The position numbers were made by a program, and so were the translations under genes. The notes under the pieces are model-generated. The model did no database searches. It worked only from the letters and a program-made list of their open reading frames with translations, and was not told the DNA's origin. From the NCBI GenBank assembly GCA_027487945.1, contig JAIYCQ010000022.1, positions 20,054 through 84,053 of the forward strand: a stretch of 64,000 bases of DNA. Direction: 5' to 3'. This DNA comes from Caulobacteraceae bacterium (lineage in GTDB: Bacteria; Pseudomonadota; Alphaproteobacteria; Caulobacterales; Caulobacteraceae). Of this stretch, positions 7,520-16,321 are shown piece by piece. Each line of letters opens with the position of its first letter. Position 1 is the stretch's first letter.

Positions 7520-9148
7520 CTAGAACTCTTCCCAATCGTCGGTCGGCGCCGGCCGTGCGCCGCTCTTTGCGAAAGCCTGCAGGCGACTGCGGGCGGCATG
7601 CACGGGATTCTCGTCGAGCACGGGCGGCGGACGCCGGGGCGGCGGCGCCTCGAACCGGACCGGCTCATGCGGCGCGGGCGCGGGACGGCGCGGGGCCGGA
7701 GCGGGCGCCGGGCGGGGGGCTTCCTGGCGGGGCGGCGGGGCGGACTGGTCCTGCCAGCTGGCGGCGCGGCCGCCGTTGCGGTCGACCTCGAAGCGGTTGA
7801 CCAGCGTGGTCAGCTGCCCGGCCTCGCCGCGCAGCGACCGGGCGGCGGCGGTCGTCTGTTCGACCATGGCCGCGTTCTGCTGGGTCATCTGGTCCATCTG
7901 GTTGACGGCCGAGTTCACGTCGCCCAGCGCCGTGGCCTGTTCCTGGGCCGAGGCGCTGATCTCGCCGACCAGATCATGGATCTCGCCGACCTTGCCGACG
8001 ATGCCGGAAAGCGCCTGGCCCGTCTGGCCGACCAGCTGGACACCCTTGCCGACCTGGCCCGACGAGGCAGAGATCAGGGTCTTGATTTCCTTGGCGGCCT
8101 GGGCGGAGCGCTGGGCCAGGGCCCGGACTTCCGACGCGACAACGGCAAAGCCACGGCCCGCGTCGCCCGCCCGCGCCGCCTCGACCCCGGCGTTCAGCGC
8201 CAGAAGGTTGGTCTGGAAGGCGATCTCGTCGATCACGCCGATGATCTGGCTGATCTCGTTCGACGACCGCTCGATCTCGCCCATGGCCGAGATGGCCTGA
8301 CGGACGACCTCGCCGGAATGTTCGGCGTCTTCGCGGGCGCCGGTCACCACCGTGGCGGCCTGACGGGCCCCCTCGGCGGAGCGTTTCACCGTCGCGGTGA
8401 TCTGGTCGAGGGCGGCGGCGGTCTCCTCGAGACGCGCGGCCTGCTGCTCGGTCCGCTTCGACAGGTCATCGGCCGCGTTGGCGATCTCCGAGGAGCCGGC
8501 GTTGATCGCGGTGGTCGAGTCGCTGATCGAGGCCATCGCCGACTTCAGGCTGTTCACCGCCCCGTTGAAGTCATCCTTCAGCTTCTGGTAGGCGCCCGGG
8601 AAGCTGGCGTCGATACGGGCGGTCAGGTCGCCCCGGGCCAGCCGGCCCAGGCTGTCGGCGAGGGTGTTGACCACCGCCGCCTGCTCGGCCTCGTTCCTGC
8701 GGCTGGACTCTTCGGTCTGCTGCCGCTCGATCTGGTCCTCGGTGACGTCCTGGGCGAACTTGACGACCTTGTAGGGACGGCCGCTCGCGTCAAAAATCGG
8801 CATGTAGGAGGCGCGCAGCCAGATGGGGCGCCCGCCCCGGCCGACGCGGGCGTATTTGCCGACCTGGCTTTCGCCGTTGTTCAGGGCCTTCCAGAGGTTC
8901 CTGTATTCCGGGCTCGCCGCATGGTCGGGCGGGCAGAACAGGCTGTGATTGCGGCCCTCGATCTCACCTGCCGAATAGCCGACGGTGGCGAGGAAGTTGC
9001 TGTTGGCCCGGATGATCGTGCCGTCGAGGTTGAACTCGATGATCGCCTGGGCGCGATCCATCGCCGACACCTGGGCCTCGAGCTCGCGGAGCCGCTCCGC
9101 ATCCCTGGCGGCCTTTTGCCGATCGCCTCCCAGAAAGCCGAACGCCAT
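7520..9148 (-). CDS. Soluble PAS-domain methyl-accepting chemotaxis protein with C-terminal WEEF tail
   Basis: 542 aa with no membrane segment or signal peptide, so a cytoplasmic receptor. A PAS domain (about 33-135, [20 protein letters not shown] to [10 protein letters not shown]) is followed by a HAMP-like helix (about 165-215) and the long signalling hairpin (about 215-460), whose tip contains [21 protein letters not shown] proline-rich linker leads to a final WEEF, which resembles the WxxF pentapeptide tether for CheR/CheB. The PAS domain could bind heme, flavin or another ligand; no diagnostic residue settles this. It is upstream of cheW on the same strand. Confidence 0.92.
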   Translation of the reverse strand: MAFGFLGGDRQKAARDAERLRELEAQVSAMDRAQAIIEFNLDGTIIRANSNFLATVGYSAGEIEGRNHSLFCPPDHAASPEYRNLWKALNNGESQVGKYARVGRGGRPIWLRASYMPIFDASGRPYKVVKFAQDVTEDQIERQQTEESSRRNEAEQAAVVNTLADSLGRLARGDLTARIDASFPGAYQKLKDDFNGAVNSLKSAMASISDSTTAINAGSSEIANAADDLSKRTEQQAARLEETAAALDQITATVKRSAEGARQAATVVTGAREDAEHSGEVVRQAISAMGEIERSSNEISQIIGVIDEIAFQTNLLALNAGVEAARAGDAGRGFAVVASEVRALAQRSAQAAKEIKTLISASSGQVGKGVQLVGQTGQALSGIVGKVGEIHDLVGEISASAQEQATALGDVNSAVNQMDQMTQQNAAMVEQTTAAARSLRGEAGQLTTLVNRFEVDRNGGRAASWQDQSAPPPRQEAPRPAPAPAPRRPAPAPHEPVRFEAPPPRRPPPVLDENPVHAARSRLQAFAKSGARPAPTDDWEEF

Positions 9149-9299
9149 GAAACCTCATCTCCGGAATCGCGAAGCGCCGTACCTCACGACGCGACACTTC
9201 GGACTCGCATTGAGTGGTTAACAAGTTCGAAAAAACGAGAGCGACCATCTCCGGATTCGCCGGCGCGGGCGACCCCCGGGGACGGCGCCGGACCCCAGG

Positions 9300-9884
9300 T
9301 CAGGCATACGCCTCGCGGGCTTCCACGAGGGTCAGAAGCCGCTCCATGGCGGCGTCGCGGACCTGCTGGTCGCGAAGGTGGCCGACCAGATCGCTGAGGT
9401 AGTCGATGTTGCGCCCCGACAGGCCGCGCGCCCCGGCGATCAGCTCGGCCTGCCGCTCAAGCGTCAGGTCGCCAGCCCACTGCGGATGGGCCGTGTCGGA
9501 CAGGAAGACCAGGCAGTCCGCCGGACCGGTCCCGTCGATCCTGACCCGCCGCCAGGCTTCGAAATAGGTCTCCGTCGGCTGCTCGCGCTCCCGCAGGTAG
9601 GCGTAGACCTCGTCCCAGGCCTCGGCCGACACCCGGTAGGCCACGCCGCGTGTCGATCCACCGGGCGCCAGCCCCAGCACCAGCCCCGGGCGCTCGGGCA
9701 CGCCGCGATGGTGCACCGAATAGATGCAGAATGCGCGCCGGCGACCGTGGAGAACCGCGCCGCGGCGGTCTACAAACGGGAACCCGGGACGCCACATCAG
9801 CGATCCATACCCGAACACCCAGCGATCCTGCGCCGCTTCGCCGCCGTCCATTCGTTCCGCCAGTCCCAGGAGCCGTCCTGCCAT
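9300..9884 (-). CDS. ChaC-like gamma-glutamylcyclotransferase
   Basis: 194 aa from ATG 9884, or 183 aa from ATG 9851. ChaC enzymes release 5-oxoproline from glutathione. The fold opens with WVFGYGSLMWRPGFPF, the substrate loop YGSL being diagnostic, then APGGSTRGVAYRV and AYLREREQ, where the glutamate of the RE pair is the expected general base. ATG 9884 has CAGGG a few bases upstream, but its start codon overlaps that of the divergent DUF2125 gene; the inner ATG avoids this. The start is undecided. Confidence 0.85.
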   Translation of the reverse strand: MAGRLLGLAERMDGGEAAQDRWVFGYGSLMWRPGFPFVDRRGAVLHGRRRAFCIYSVHHRGVPERPGLVLGLAPGGSTRGVAYRVSAEAWDEVYAYLREREQPTETYFEAWRRVRIDGTGPADCLVFLSDTAHPQWAGDLTLERQAELIAGARGLSGRNIDYLSDLVGHLRDQQVRDAAMERLLTLVEAREAYA

Positions 9885-10833
9885 GACCCTGCCCGAAGCC
9901 GAACGCGCTCGCAAACCCCGCAGGGGCGGACTTTTGCTGCCCTGGCTTCTAGCGCTGCTGCTGGTGATCGGCTGGAGCGGCGGCTGGTTCTGGCTGCGCG
10001 GCGAGGCGGTGCGGCGCATGGACGCCGCCGTCGCCCAGCTTCGCGAGCAGGGCTACGACGTCGTCTGGCGGCAAAGGACGGTGACCGGCTTCCCGTTCCG
10101 CCTGAACGTCGCCCTCGCCGGCGCGCGGATCGCCGAGCCGTCCGGCTGGGCGATCGCGACGCCGGTGCTGAAGTCCGAGGCCTATATCTACCGGCTCGAT
10201 CACTGGGTCATGGTCGCGCCCGACGGTGTCACCCTGACGCGGCCGGACGGCGGGCCGGTGACGGTGCGCGCGCGGGCGCTGCGGGCGAGCCTCAGCAGCT
10301 TCGACGAACATCCGCCGCGCCTGTCCGTGGAGGGCGTCGACCTGGCGTTCGAGACCGCACCCGGCGGCAAGCCCTATCCGGTGGAGTCCGCCGGCAAGCT
10401 CGAACTGCATCTGAGAGCCGGCCCGCAGGACCAGGGGGGCGTTCTGTTCCGGGTCGAGGGGGCCCGGCTGCGGCTGGAGGGCCTGCCAGCCCGGGTCGTC
10501 CAGGGCAAGCCCGCCTCGATGATGTGGGACCTCGTCCTCTCGAAGATGAGCGCCTTCCGGGGCCGCGACTGGCCGGGGGCGGTGCGCAACTGGCGCGACG
10601 CCGGCGGCGTGATCACCGTGCGGGCCGCGGAGGTGCGCGGCGGCGACGCGGTGCTGTCGGGCAAGGGCGGCCCGCTGACAGTCGGCCCGGGCGGACGGCT
10701 GCAGGGCGGTCTGGAGGCGAAACTCACCGGCGGGGACGACGACACCCCGGCCTTCTCGGGCGAGGTCGACCTGGCCGACGGCGAGGCGCGGATCGGCCCG
10801 CTGCCGCTGGGCCCGTCGCCGCGGCTGTACTGA
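9883..10833 (+). CDS. DUF2125 family membrane-anchored protein
   Basis: 316 aa from an ATG preceded by AGGAG. It has a basic N-terminus, one membrane helix (about 17-39, LLLPWLLALLLVIGWSGGWFW) and a periplasmic domain typical of DUF2125, with YDVVWRQRTVTGFPFRLNV near the start and repeated beta-rich segments. Such proteins resemble lipid-transfer (AsmA/DUF945-like) beta proteins, but no function is established. It is followed after 82 bp by the aromatic amino acid cluster. Confidence 0.8.
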   Translation: MTLPEAERARKPRRGGLLLPWLLALLLVIGWSGGWFWLRGEAVRRMDAAVAQLREQGYDVVWRQRTVTGFPFRLNVALAGARIAEPSGWAIATPVLKSEAYIYRLDHWVMVAPDGVTLTRPDGGPVTVRARALRASLSSFDEHPPRLSVEGVDLAFETAPGGKPYPVESAGKLELHLRAGPQDQGGVLFRVEGARLRLEGLPARVVQGKPASMMWDLVLSKMSAFRGRDWPGAVRNWRDAGGVITVRAAEVRGGDAVLSGKGGPLTVGPGGRLQGGLEAKLTGGDDDTPAFSGEVDLADGEARIGPLPLGPSPRLY

Positions 10834-10836
10834 CCG

Positions 10837-10855
10837 GGCGCAATATTCTTGCGCC
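10837..10855. terminator. Hairpin after the DUF2125 gene
   Basis: GGCGCAA (10837-10843) and TTGCGCC (10849-10855) form a perfect 7-bp stem with a 5-nt loop just after the stop codon. It lacks a T-run, so it may be a weak terminator or an mRNA end stabiliser. Confidence 0.4.
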
Positions 10856-10921
10856 ACGCTTGGGGTATTGCCCTGCCCGGCGGGATGAAATACGTCCCGC
10901 GTCTCGTCTGAAGGGATGAAA

Positions 10922-11722
10922 ATGGGCAAGGACGCCCCCGCCGCTCCGCTGACTCTCGACGCCGTCCGCGCCCGTATCGACGCGGTGGACGCCGAGCTTC
11001 TGCGGCTGGTCGGCGAGCGGGCCTCGCTGGCGCGGTCGGTGGCCGAGGCCAAGCGCGCTGCCGGCGACGGCGGCAAGTTCGGCCTGCGCCCGGCGCGCGA
11101 AGCCCAGATCGTCCGCAAGATCCTCGCCGGCAAGGCCCCAGCCGCCTCCAACGCTCTGGTCATCCGCCTCTGGCGCGAACTGATGGCCGACAGCCTGAGT
11201 CAGCAGGGGCCGTTCCACCTGTCGGTCTGGGGCGGCAAGCTGGAAAGCCGCGCGGTCGAGCTCGCCCGTCTGCGTTTCGGCGGAGCCCCGAAGCTGGCGC
11301 TGGCCGCGAAGCCGGAGGACGCCCTCGCCGCGGCCCGCACGCCCGGCGGCGTCGCTGTGCTGGCCCTGACGCCCGACACCGCGTGGTGGGGCCGCCTGCT
11401 GGCCGAGCCGACGCTGAAGGTGTTCGCCACCCTGCCCTGCCTGACCGTCTGGGGCCCCACCAGCGCCGTGGCCGTCGCCCAGGTGGAGATCGCGCCCACG
11501 GGCGCCGACCAGACCCTGTGGGTCACCGACGCCACCGACATCGGCAAGACCGTCGAGGCGCTGAGCCGTGACGGGGTGGCCGCCGCCCCGCTGGTCCAGC
11601 ACGGCGGCCTGACCCTCTACGCCCTCGCCGGCTATTATCAGCACGATGACGCCAGGCTGCTCCGCGCGCCGGGTCAGCTGCATGGCGTCATCGGCGCGGC
11701 CCCCGAACCCTTCGACCTTTGA
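10922..11722 (+). CDS. AroQ-type chorismate mutase with a C-terminal prephenate dehydratase-like extension
   Basis: 266 aa. Residues of about 10-90 are an AroQ chorismate mutase: LDAVRARIDAVDAELLRLVGERASLARSVAEAK with its Arg and Lys active-site residues, then the third helix with LWRELMADS. The remaining 170 residues look like a diverged prephenate-dehydratase-type domain without its TRF catalytic motif, so a regulatory role is possible. I choose the second ATG because AAGGG is 6 nt before it; the ATG at 10916 abuts that site. It feeds chorismate to the following two genes. Confidence 0.78.
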   Translation: MGKDAPAAPLTLDAVRARIDAVDAELLRLVGERASLARSVAEAKRAAGDGGKFGLRPAREAQIVRKILAGKAPAASNALVIRLWRELMADSLSQQGPFHLSVWGGKLESRAVELARLRFGGAPKLALAAKPEDALAAARTPGGVAVLALTPDTAWWGRLLAEPTLKVFATLPCLTVWGPTSAVAVAQVEIAPTGADQTLWVTDATDIGKTVEALSRDGVAAAPLVQHGGLTLYALAGYYQHDDARLLRAPGQLHGVIGAAPEPFDL

Positions 11723-11768
11723 ACCGGCCCCGTGTAGAAGCCCGGTTCCAGCATCCGGACTTCCGCAC

Positions 11769-12890
11769 ATGACCGACCAGAGCACCGACCGTTTCCAGGC
11801 CGACCGGCCCGTTCCCAAGCCCGGCATTCTCGCCATCGAGCCCTACAAGCCCGGCAAGGCCAAGGCCGAGGGCGTCGAGAACCCGATCAAGCTCTCGGCC
11901 AACGAGAACGTGCTGGGCGCCTCGCCGATGGCGCAGGAGGCGTTCGCCGTCGCAGCCGGCAACCTGGCCCTCTACCCCGACCCCCGCACCTCGATCGTCC
12001 GCGACGCCATCGCGGCCAGGTACGGCCTGGAGCCCGAACGTCTGCTGTTCGGCTGCGGCTCGGACGAGGTGTTCCAGCTGCTGTGCCAGACCTTCCTCGA
12101 ACCCGGCGACAACATGGTCCAGCCGGCCCACGGCTTCGCGGCCTGGGCCATCGGCGCGCGCGCCTGTGGGGCCGAGGTCCGCAGCGCCCCGGAGAAGGAC
12201 CTGCACGTCGACGTCGACGCGCTTCTCGAGCAGGTCGACGAACGCACGCGGCTGGTCTTCGTCGCCAACCCTGCCAATCCGACCGGCACCTGGATACCGT
12301 TCAGCGAGATCCGCCGCCTGCACGCGGCGCTGCCGCCTTCCGTGGTGCTGGTTCTGGACGGCGCCTATGCCGAGTTCCAGACCGGCGCCGCCACGACCGA
12401 GGACTTCGACCTGGCGCGGCATGAGCACAACGTCGTGGTCACCCGCACCTTCTCCAAGATCCACGGCCTCGCCGCCCTGCGCGTCGGCTGGGGCTATCTG
12501 CCGGCGGAGATGACCCGGGCCGTCGATCGCATCCGCCTGCCGTTCAATGTCAACATCCCGGCCCAGCTGGCCGCCGTCGCCGCCCTGGCCGATGACGACT
12601 TCCAGCGGCGGTCGGTAGAACTGGTCGAGATCTGGCGACCCTGGCTGGCCCAGCAGCTGGGCGGCCTCGGCCTCGACGTTGTCCCGTCGGCGGCGAACTT
12701 CGTGCTGGTCGGCTTCCCGAAGACGCCCGGCAAGACCGCCGTGGAGGCCGAGGCCTTCCTCGCCTCGCGCGGCTACCTGGTTCGCGCTGTCGGCAACTAC
12801 GGCCTGCCCGACCACATCCGCATCACCATCGGTCTGGAAGAGCACAACCGCGCGGTCGTCGACCTCCTCGCCGACTTCATGAGCTGCTGA
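11769..12890 (+). CDS. hisC: HisC-like PLP aminotransferase, probably aromatic
   Basis: 373 aa, fold type I aminotransferase of the histidinol-phosphate group. It has IKLSANENVLGASP at the N-terminus, NPANPTGTW, DGAYAEF with the PLP-pyridine Asp, and TRTFSKIHGLAALRVGWG with the Schiff-base lysine at residue 230. Placed between chorismate mutase and prephenate dehydrogenase, it probably transaminates prephenate or 4-hydroxyphenylpyruvate for tyrosine and phenylalanine, perhaps as well as histidinol phosphate. Specificity cannot be read from sequence. Its stop is 2 nt before the next start. Confidence 0.9.
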   Translation: MTDQSTDRFQADRPVPKPGILAIEPYKPGKAKAEGVENPIKLSANENVLGASPMAQEAFAVAAGNLALYPDPRTSIVRDAIAARYGLEPERLLFGCGSDEVFQLLCQTFLEPGDNMVQPAHGFAAWAIGARACGAEVRSAPEKDLHVDVDALLEQVDERTRLVFVANPANPTGTWIPFSEIRRLHAALPPSVVLVLDGAYAEFQTGAATTEDFDLARHEHNVVVTRTFSKIHGLAALRVGWGYLPAEMTRAVDRIRLPFNVNIPAQLAAVAALADDDFQRRSVELVEIWRPWLAQQLGGLGLDVVPSAANFVLVGFPKTPGKTAVEAEAFLASRGYLVRAVGNYGLPDHIRITIGLEEHNRAVVDLLADFMSC

Positions 12891-12892
12891 CC

Positions 12893-13828
12893 ATGCCCGG
12901 ACAGGTCTACACCCGTATGGCCGTGGTCGGCTTCGGACTCATCGGCTCGTCCCTCGCCCGCATCGCCCGCGAGAAGGGCGTGGTCGGCGAGATCGTCGCC
13001 GTCGACGCCTCCGAGGCGCATCGCGCCCGGATCACGGCCCTGGGCCTGGCCGACCGGGTCACGGGCGACATCGCCGAAGGCGTGGCCGGCTGCGACCTGG
13101 TCATCTTCGCCACCCCGGTGCTGGCCATAGGCGAGGCAATGGCCGCCGCCGCCCCTGCCCTGAGCCCCGGCGCCACGGTGACCGACGTCGGCTCGGTGAA
13201 GGGCAGCGTCGCCGAGGCCATGGCCGCTACGGCGCCGGACAACGTCTTCGTCATCCCGGGGCACCCGATCGCCGGCACCGAGCACTCCGGGCCTGACGCC
13301 GGCTTCGCCGAGCTGTTCGACGGACGCTGGGTGATCCTGACGCCGGACGCCGCCCGCGAGGACGCCGCCTACGCCGAGGCGGTGGCGAGGCTGTCGACTT
13401 TCTGGCGGGCCTGCGGCGCCCAGGTCGAGCTGATGGACGTCCAGCACCACGACCTGGTGCTGGCCATCACCAGCCACCTACCCCACCTGATCGCCTACAA
13501 CATCGTCGGCACGGCCTCGGACCTGGAGGGCGTCACCGAGGGCGAGGTGATGAAGTACAGCGCCGGCGGCTTCCGTGACTTCACCCGCATCGCCGCCAGC
13601 GACCCGACCATGTGGCGGGACATCTTCGTGGCCAACAAGGACGCGGTGCTGGAGGTGCTCGGCCGGTTCACCGAGGACCTGCAGGCGCTGAGCCGCGCCA
13701 TCCGCTGGGGCGAGGCCGACAAGCTGCAGGACCTGTTCACCCGCACCCGCGCCATCCGCCGGGGCGTCATCGCGCTCGGCCAGGAAAGCGCCGAGCCGAA
13801 CTTCGGCCGGGATCGCGGCAAGCACTAG
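12893..13828 (+). CDS. Prephenate/arogenate (cyclohexadienyl) dehydrogenase
   Basis: 311 aa TyrA/TyrC-family enzyme, the NAD(P)-dependent oxidative decarboxylation toward tyrosine. The N-terminal Rossmann loop VVGFGLIGSSLARI, then DVGSVKG, the catalytic-region PGHPIAGTEHSG, and the helical domain with ITSHLPHLIAYNIVGTA and GGFRDFTRIAASDPTMWRDI are all present. It is co-transcribed with the aminotransferase. No ACT domain is present, so feedback control would have to lie elsewhere, perhaps in the chorismate mutase extension. Confidence 0.93.
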   Translation: MPGQVYTRMAVVGFGLIGSSLARIAREKGVVGEIVAVDASEAHRARITALGLADRVTGDIAEGVAGCDLVIFATPVLAIGEAMAAAAPALSPGATVTDVGSVKGSVAEAMAATAPDNVFVIPGHPIAGTEHSGPDAGFAELFDGRWVILTPDAAREDAAYAEAVARLSTFWRACGAQVELMDVQHHDLVLAITSHLPHLIAYNIVGTASDLEGVTEGEVMKYSAGGFRDFTRIAASDPTMWRDIFVANKDAVLEVLGRFTEDLQALSRAIRWGEADKLQDLFTRTRAIRRGVIALGQESAEPNFGRDRGKH

Positions 13829-13931
13829 AGCCGGGACTGGATGGCGGGTCCGCCGGGACGCGACTTCCAGTCGGTCAACAGCATCGGGCGGTGTTCAGGG
13901 GCAGCCACGCTTCGCGAAGCGCCCCGCCCGC

Positions 13932-14513
13932 CTACTCCCCCCCGGCCGCGACGTCGCGCAGGTTGACCAGTACCTTGGGGGTGTCCTTGCGGAGCCCGGC
14001 GCGGACGGCCATCGGCGGGGCGATGATCTTCGCCGACAGCCGGTTCTGGTAGGTCACGCGGGTCCAGCGACCCTCATTGAAGGCGGCCAGGCCCCACTGG
14101 CCCTCCATCGTCTTCAGATCGCCGTCGACCCGCCTGAAGCGGATCCGGCGATAGGGCTCGTAGTCGGAGCGGAAGACGTTGCGCAGCGTCGGCAGGAACA
14201 GGTTGCCCTTGGTGACATGCTCGCGGATGTCCCAGCCGGCGCCCTGCTGCAGCACCCGGCAGCGGGTGACGCTGGTGACCAGCTTCGCGGCGTAGCGACA
14301 GTCCGTCATCGCCTTCCAGATGCGTTCCGCCGGGGCGGGAATGTCGATGGCGGCGTGAATGCGGGCCGACTCGCCGTCGGGGTCGAGGGTGACGGAGATC
14401 CACGGAAGCCCGGCCCTGAGCGACTGGTCGGCGCCCTCGGGCAGCGCCGATGCGCCGGCCGGGCCGGCGATGGACAACAGCAGCAACGTCGATAGCGCGG
14501 CAGCCCGGATCAT
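13932..14513 (-). CDS. Secreted SRPBCC-family (START/Bet v1-like) protein
   Basis: 193 aa with a signal peptide (LSTLLLLSIAGPAGASA, cleavage near residue 22) and an SRPBCC-type domain: AAIDIPAPAERIWKAMTDC, VLQQGAGWDIREHVTK and YRRIRFRRVDGDLKTMEGQW. This fold binds hydrophobic ligands; the ligand and role are unknown. It is divergent from the rtcB leader region. Confidence 0.75.
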   Translation of the reverse strand: MIRAAALSTLLLLSIAGPAGASALPEGADQSLRAGLPWISVTLDPDGESARIHAAIDIPAPAERIWKAMTDCRYAAKLVTSVTRCRVLQQGAGWDIREHVTKGNLFLPTLRNVFRSDYEPYRRIRFRRVDGDLKTMEGQWGLAAFNEGRWTRVTYQNRLSAKIIAPPMAVRAGLRKDTPKVLVNLRDVAAGGE

Positions 14514-14731
14514 GGACCCGTCCTCCAGAAGTCTGCTTCTTCGTCCGTGGAAATCCTAGGCCGATGCGCCAGGGCGTCCAGCGGACTCGGCGGACACGGG
14601 AGCATCCGTCGCGCCGCCGTGGCTATCGAGAGAGTGCGACAGACGCGCAACAGTCAGACGACGGCGCGACGACAGGCTTGTCATCGATGAGACACCCGTG
14701 TTATCCGCCCGCCCCCTTGAGGACGAGGACC

Positions 14732-14830
14732 ATGGCCCACAAAGCCCCAACCTTTTGCACCGCCGCCAATCGGCTCGATCGCCAGGTCGAGACGTTGGGT
14801 CTGCGCGTGTGCGCGGGAGAGGGTTCGTGA
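14732..14830 (+). CDS. Possible 32-aa leader peptide upstream of rtcB
   Basis: An ATG preceded by GAGGACGAGGAC, a strong ribosome-binding site, opens a 32-codon frame ending with TGA at 14828-14830. Its last codons (gggttcgt, 14821-14828) can pair with 14861-14868, the 5' side of a hairpin further down the leader, so ribosome position could change the fold. The peptide (MAHKAPTFC... GEGS) matches no family I know. The case rests on the ribosome-binding site and the pairing. Confidence 0.4.
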   Translation: MAHKAPTFCTAANRLDRQVETLGLRVCAGEGS

Positions 14831-14959
14831 TCCGGGGCTGACAGCTCAAGGACCGTACGAACGAACCCCTCCTGGCCCGGCCGGAGGGGTTCTTCGTATC
14901 TGCGAGGACGCTTTCGACCGTGACGCCAGGAGGGGCGGCAAAGAGAAAAACGAAAGCGT
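14821..14959 (+). promoter_or_regulatory. Structured rtcB leader with competing hairpins
   Basis: Three pairings share one strand. GGGTTCGT (14821-14828) pairs with ACGAACCC (14861-14868); GAACCCCTCC (14863-14872) pairs with GGAGGGGTTC (14883-14892); and CCCCTCCT (14866-14873) can pair with AGGAGGGG (14928-14935). A further perfect 9-bp stem, ACGCTTTCG (14908-14916) with CGAAAGCGT (14951-14959), ends 1 nt before the rtcB ribosome-binding site AAAAGGAG. All pairings are exact. They look like an attenuation or translation switch, but this is inference. The rest of the 14514-14974 gap shows no gene. Confidence 0.5.
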
Positions 14960-14974
14960 GAAAAGGAGAACCCC

Positions 14975-16192
14975 ATGAGCGGGTTCGAACACATCGACAG
15001 CGGCGGCGCGCCGATCAAGGCCTGGACCAGGGGCGTGCCGATCGAGGAGTCGGCGATGAAGCAGCTGCGCAACGTCGCGGCCCTGCCCTTCATCCACAGC
15101 CACATCGCCGTCATGCCCGACGTGCACTGGGGCATGGGCGCGACCGTGGGCTCGGTGATCCCGACCGTCGGCGCGATCATCCCGGCCGCCGTGGGCGTGG
15201 ACATCGGCTGCGGCATGATGGCCGTGCGCACCTCGATCCGGGCCGAACACCTGCCGGATAATCTGGCGGGAATCCGCTCGGCCATCGAGGCCGCCGTGCC
15301 GCATGGACGCACCGACAACGGCGGGCGCAACGACAAGGGCGCCTGGGCCTCCGAGCCGCCGGCGATCGCGGCGGCGAAGTGGGCCGAGCTGAAGGATGGC
15401 TATGACGACATCGTGGCCCGGTCGCCCAAGGCCGCCCACCCGCGCGGCTATGGCCACCTGGGCACGCTGGGCACCGGCAACCACTTCATCGAGCTCTGCC
15501 TCGATGAAGCGGGCGACGTCTGGGTGATGCTGCACTCCGGCTCGCGGGGCGTCGGCAACCGGTTCGGCACCCACTTCGTCGAACGGGCCAAGCACGACAT
15601 GCGGCGGTGGTTCATCAACCTGCCGGACCAGGACCTCGCCTACTTCCCGGAAGGCAGCGACGGCTTCGTCGACTACATCCGGGCGGTGAGCTGGGCCCAG
15701 AAGTACGCGCGGGCGAACCGTGAAGTGATGATGGACCAGGTGCTGGGCGTGCTGCGCGCCTGGTTCCCGGACCTTGTGACGACGCAGGAAGCGGTGAACT
15801 GCCACCACAACTACGTCACCACCGAGCATCACTTCGGCAAGAAGGTCTACGTGACCCGCAAGGGCGCGGTGCGGGCCGGCGACGGCGACCTGGGGATCAT
15901 CCCCGGTTCGATGGGCGCCCGGTCGTTCATCGTGCGCGGCAAGGGCAACGCGGACTCGTTCTGCACCTGCTCGCACGGCGCCGGCCGGGCGATGAGCCGG
16001 AACGAGGCCAGGCGCCGGTTCAGCCTCGCCGACCACATCGAGGCCACCGCCGGCGTCGAGTGCCGGAAGGACGCGGACGTGATCGACGAAACGCCGATGG
16101 CCTACAAGGACATCGACGCGGTCATGGCCGCCCAGGCCGACCTGGTGGATATCGTCCACACCCTCCGTCAGGTGGTGTGCGTCAAGGGCTAG
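14975..16192 (+). CDS. rtcB: RNA-splicing ligase RtcB
   Basis: 405 aa. RtcB joins RNA 2',3'-cyclic phosphate (or 3'-phosphate) ends to 5'-OH ends using GTP and Mn2+, for repair of cut tRNA or other RNA. Metal and guanylylation motifs are intact: MPDVHWGMG, VGVDIGCGMM, GTGNHFIEL, HSGSRGVGN, NCHHNYV, IPGSMGARS and SHGAGRAMS (about 334), with the guanylated histidine in HGAGR. No RtcA or RtcR regulator is adjacent, so control probably lies in the structured leader. AAAAGGAG lies 6 nt ahead of the ATG. Confidence 0.95.
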   Translation: MSGFEHIDSGGAPIKAWTRGVPIEESAMKQLRNVAALPFIHSHIAVMPDVHWGMGATVGSVIPTVGAIIPAAVGVDIGCGMMAVRTSIRAEHLPDNLAGIRSAIEAAVPHGRTDNGGRNDKGAWASEPPAIAAAKWAELKDGYDDIVARSPKAAHPRGYGHLGTLGTGNHFIELCLDEAGDVWVMLHSGSRGVGNRFGTHFVERAKHDMRRWFINLPDQDLAYFPEGSDGFVDYIRAVSWAQKYARANREVMMDQVLGVLRAWFPDLVTTQEAVNCHHNYVTTEHHFGKKVYVTRKGAVRAGDGDLGIIPGSMGARSFIVRGKGNADSFCTCSHGAGRAMSRNEARRRFSLADHIEATAGVECRKDADVIDETPMAYKDIDAVMAAQADLVDIVHTLRQVVCVKG

Positions 16193-16196
16193 GAGG

Positions 16197-16230
16197 GACC
16201 CGTCTTCCGCGAGGGAGGCGGGTCTTTTTT
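16197..16230 (+). terminator. Rho-independent terminator of rtcB
   Basis: GACCCG (16197-16202) pairs with CGGGTC (16219-16224), the stem extending inward with a few G-U pairs to a GCGA tetraloop (16209-16212), followed directly by six Ts (16225-16230). It lies 4 nt after the rtcB stop codon. Confidence 0.9.
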
Positions 16231-16321
16231 CGATACGGACCTTGCGCCGCGCGGCGTCGCGGGTAGGGAATAGGCGTGACGAAGGCCTTCAGGGCTTCGT
16301 GCTCTCCTGGAGACGCCGCCC

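Noticed and set aside
7436..9397. Long plus-strand frame of about 650 codons over the chemoreceptor
   Set aside because: It is the antisense shadow of the chemoreceptor gene; its translation is Gly/Arg/Leu-rich low complexity, typical for high G+C antisense frames.
14800..14895. A tRNA-like RNA in the rtcB leader
   Set aside because: GGTTCGTGATCC looks a little like a T-arm, but no cloverleaf with a proper T-stem and acceptor can be drawn; competing hairpins explain the region better.
14690..14975. A sigma-54 promoter for rtcB
   Set aside because: No GG-N10-GC pair in a TGGCAC-N5-TTGC context was found in the leader, and no RtcR-type activator gene is near.
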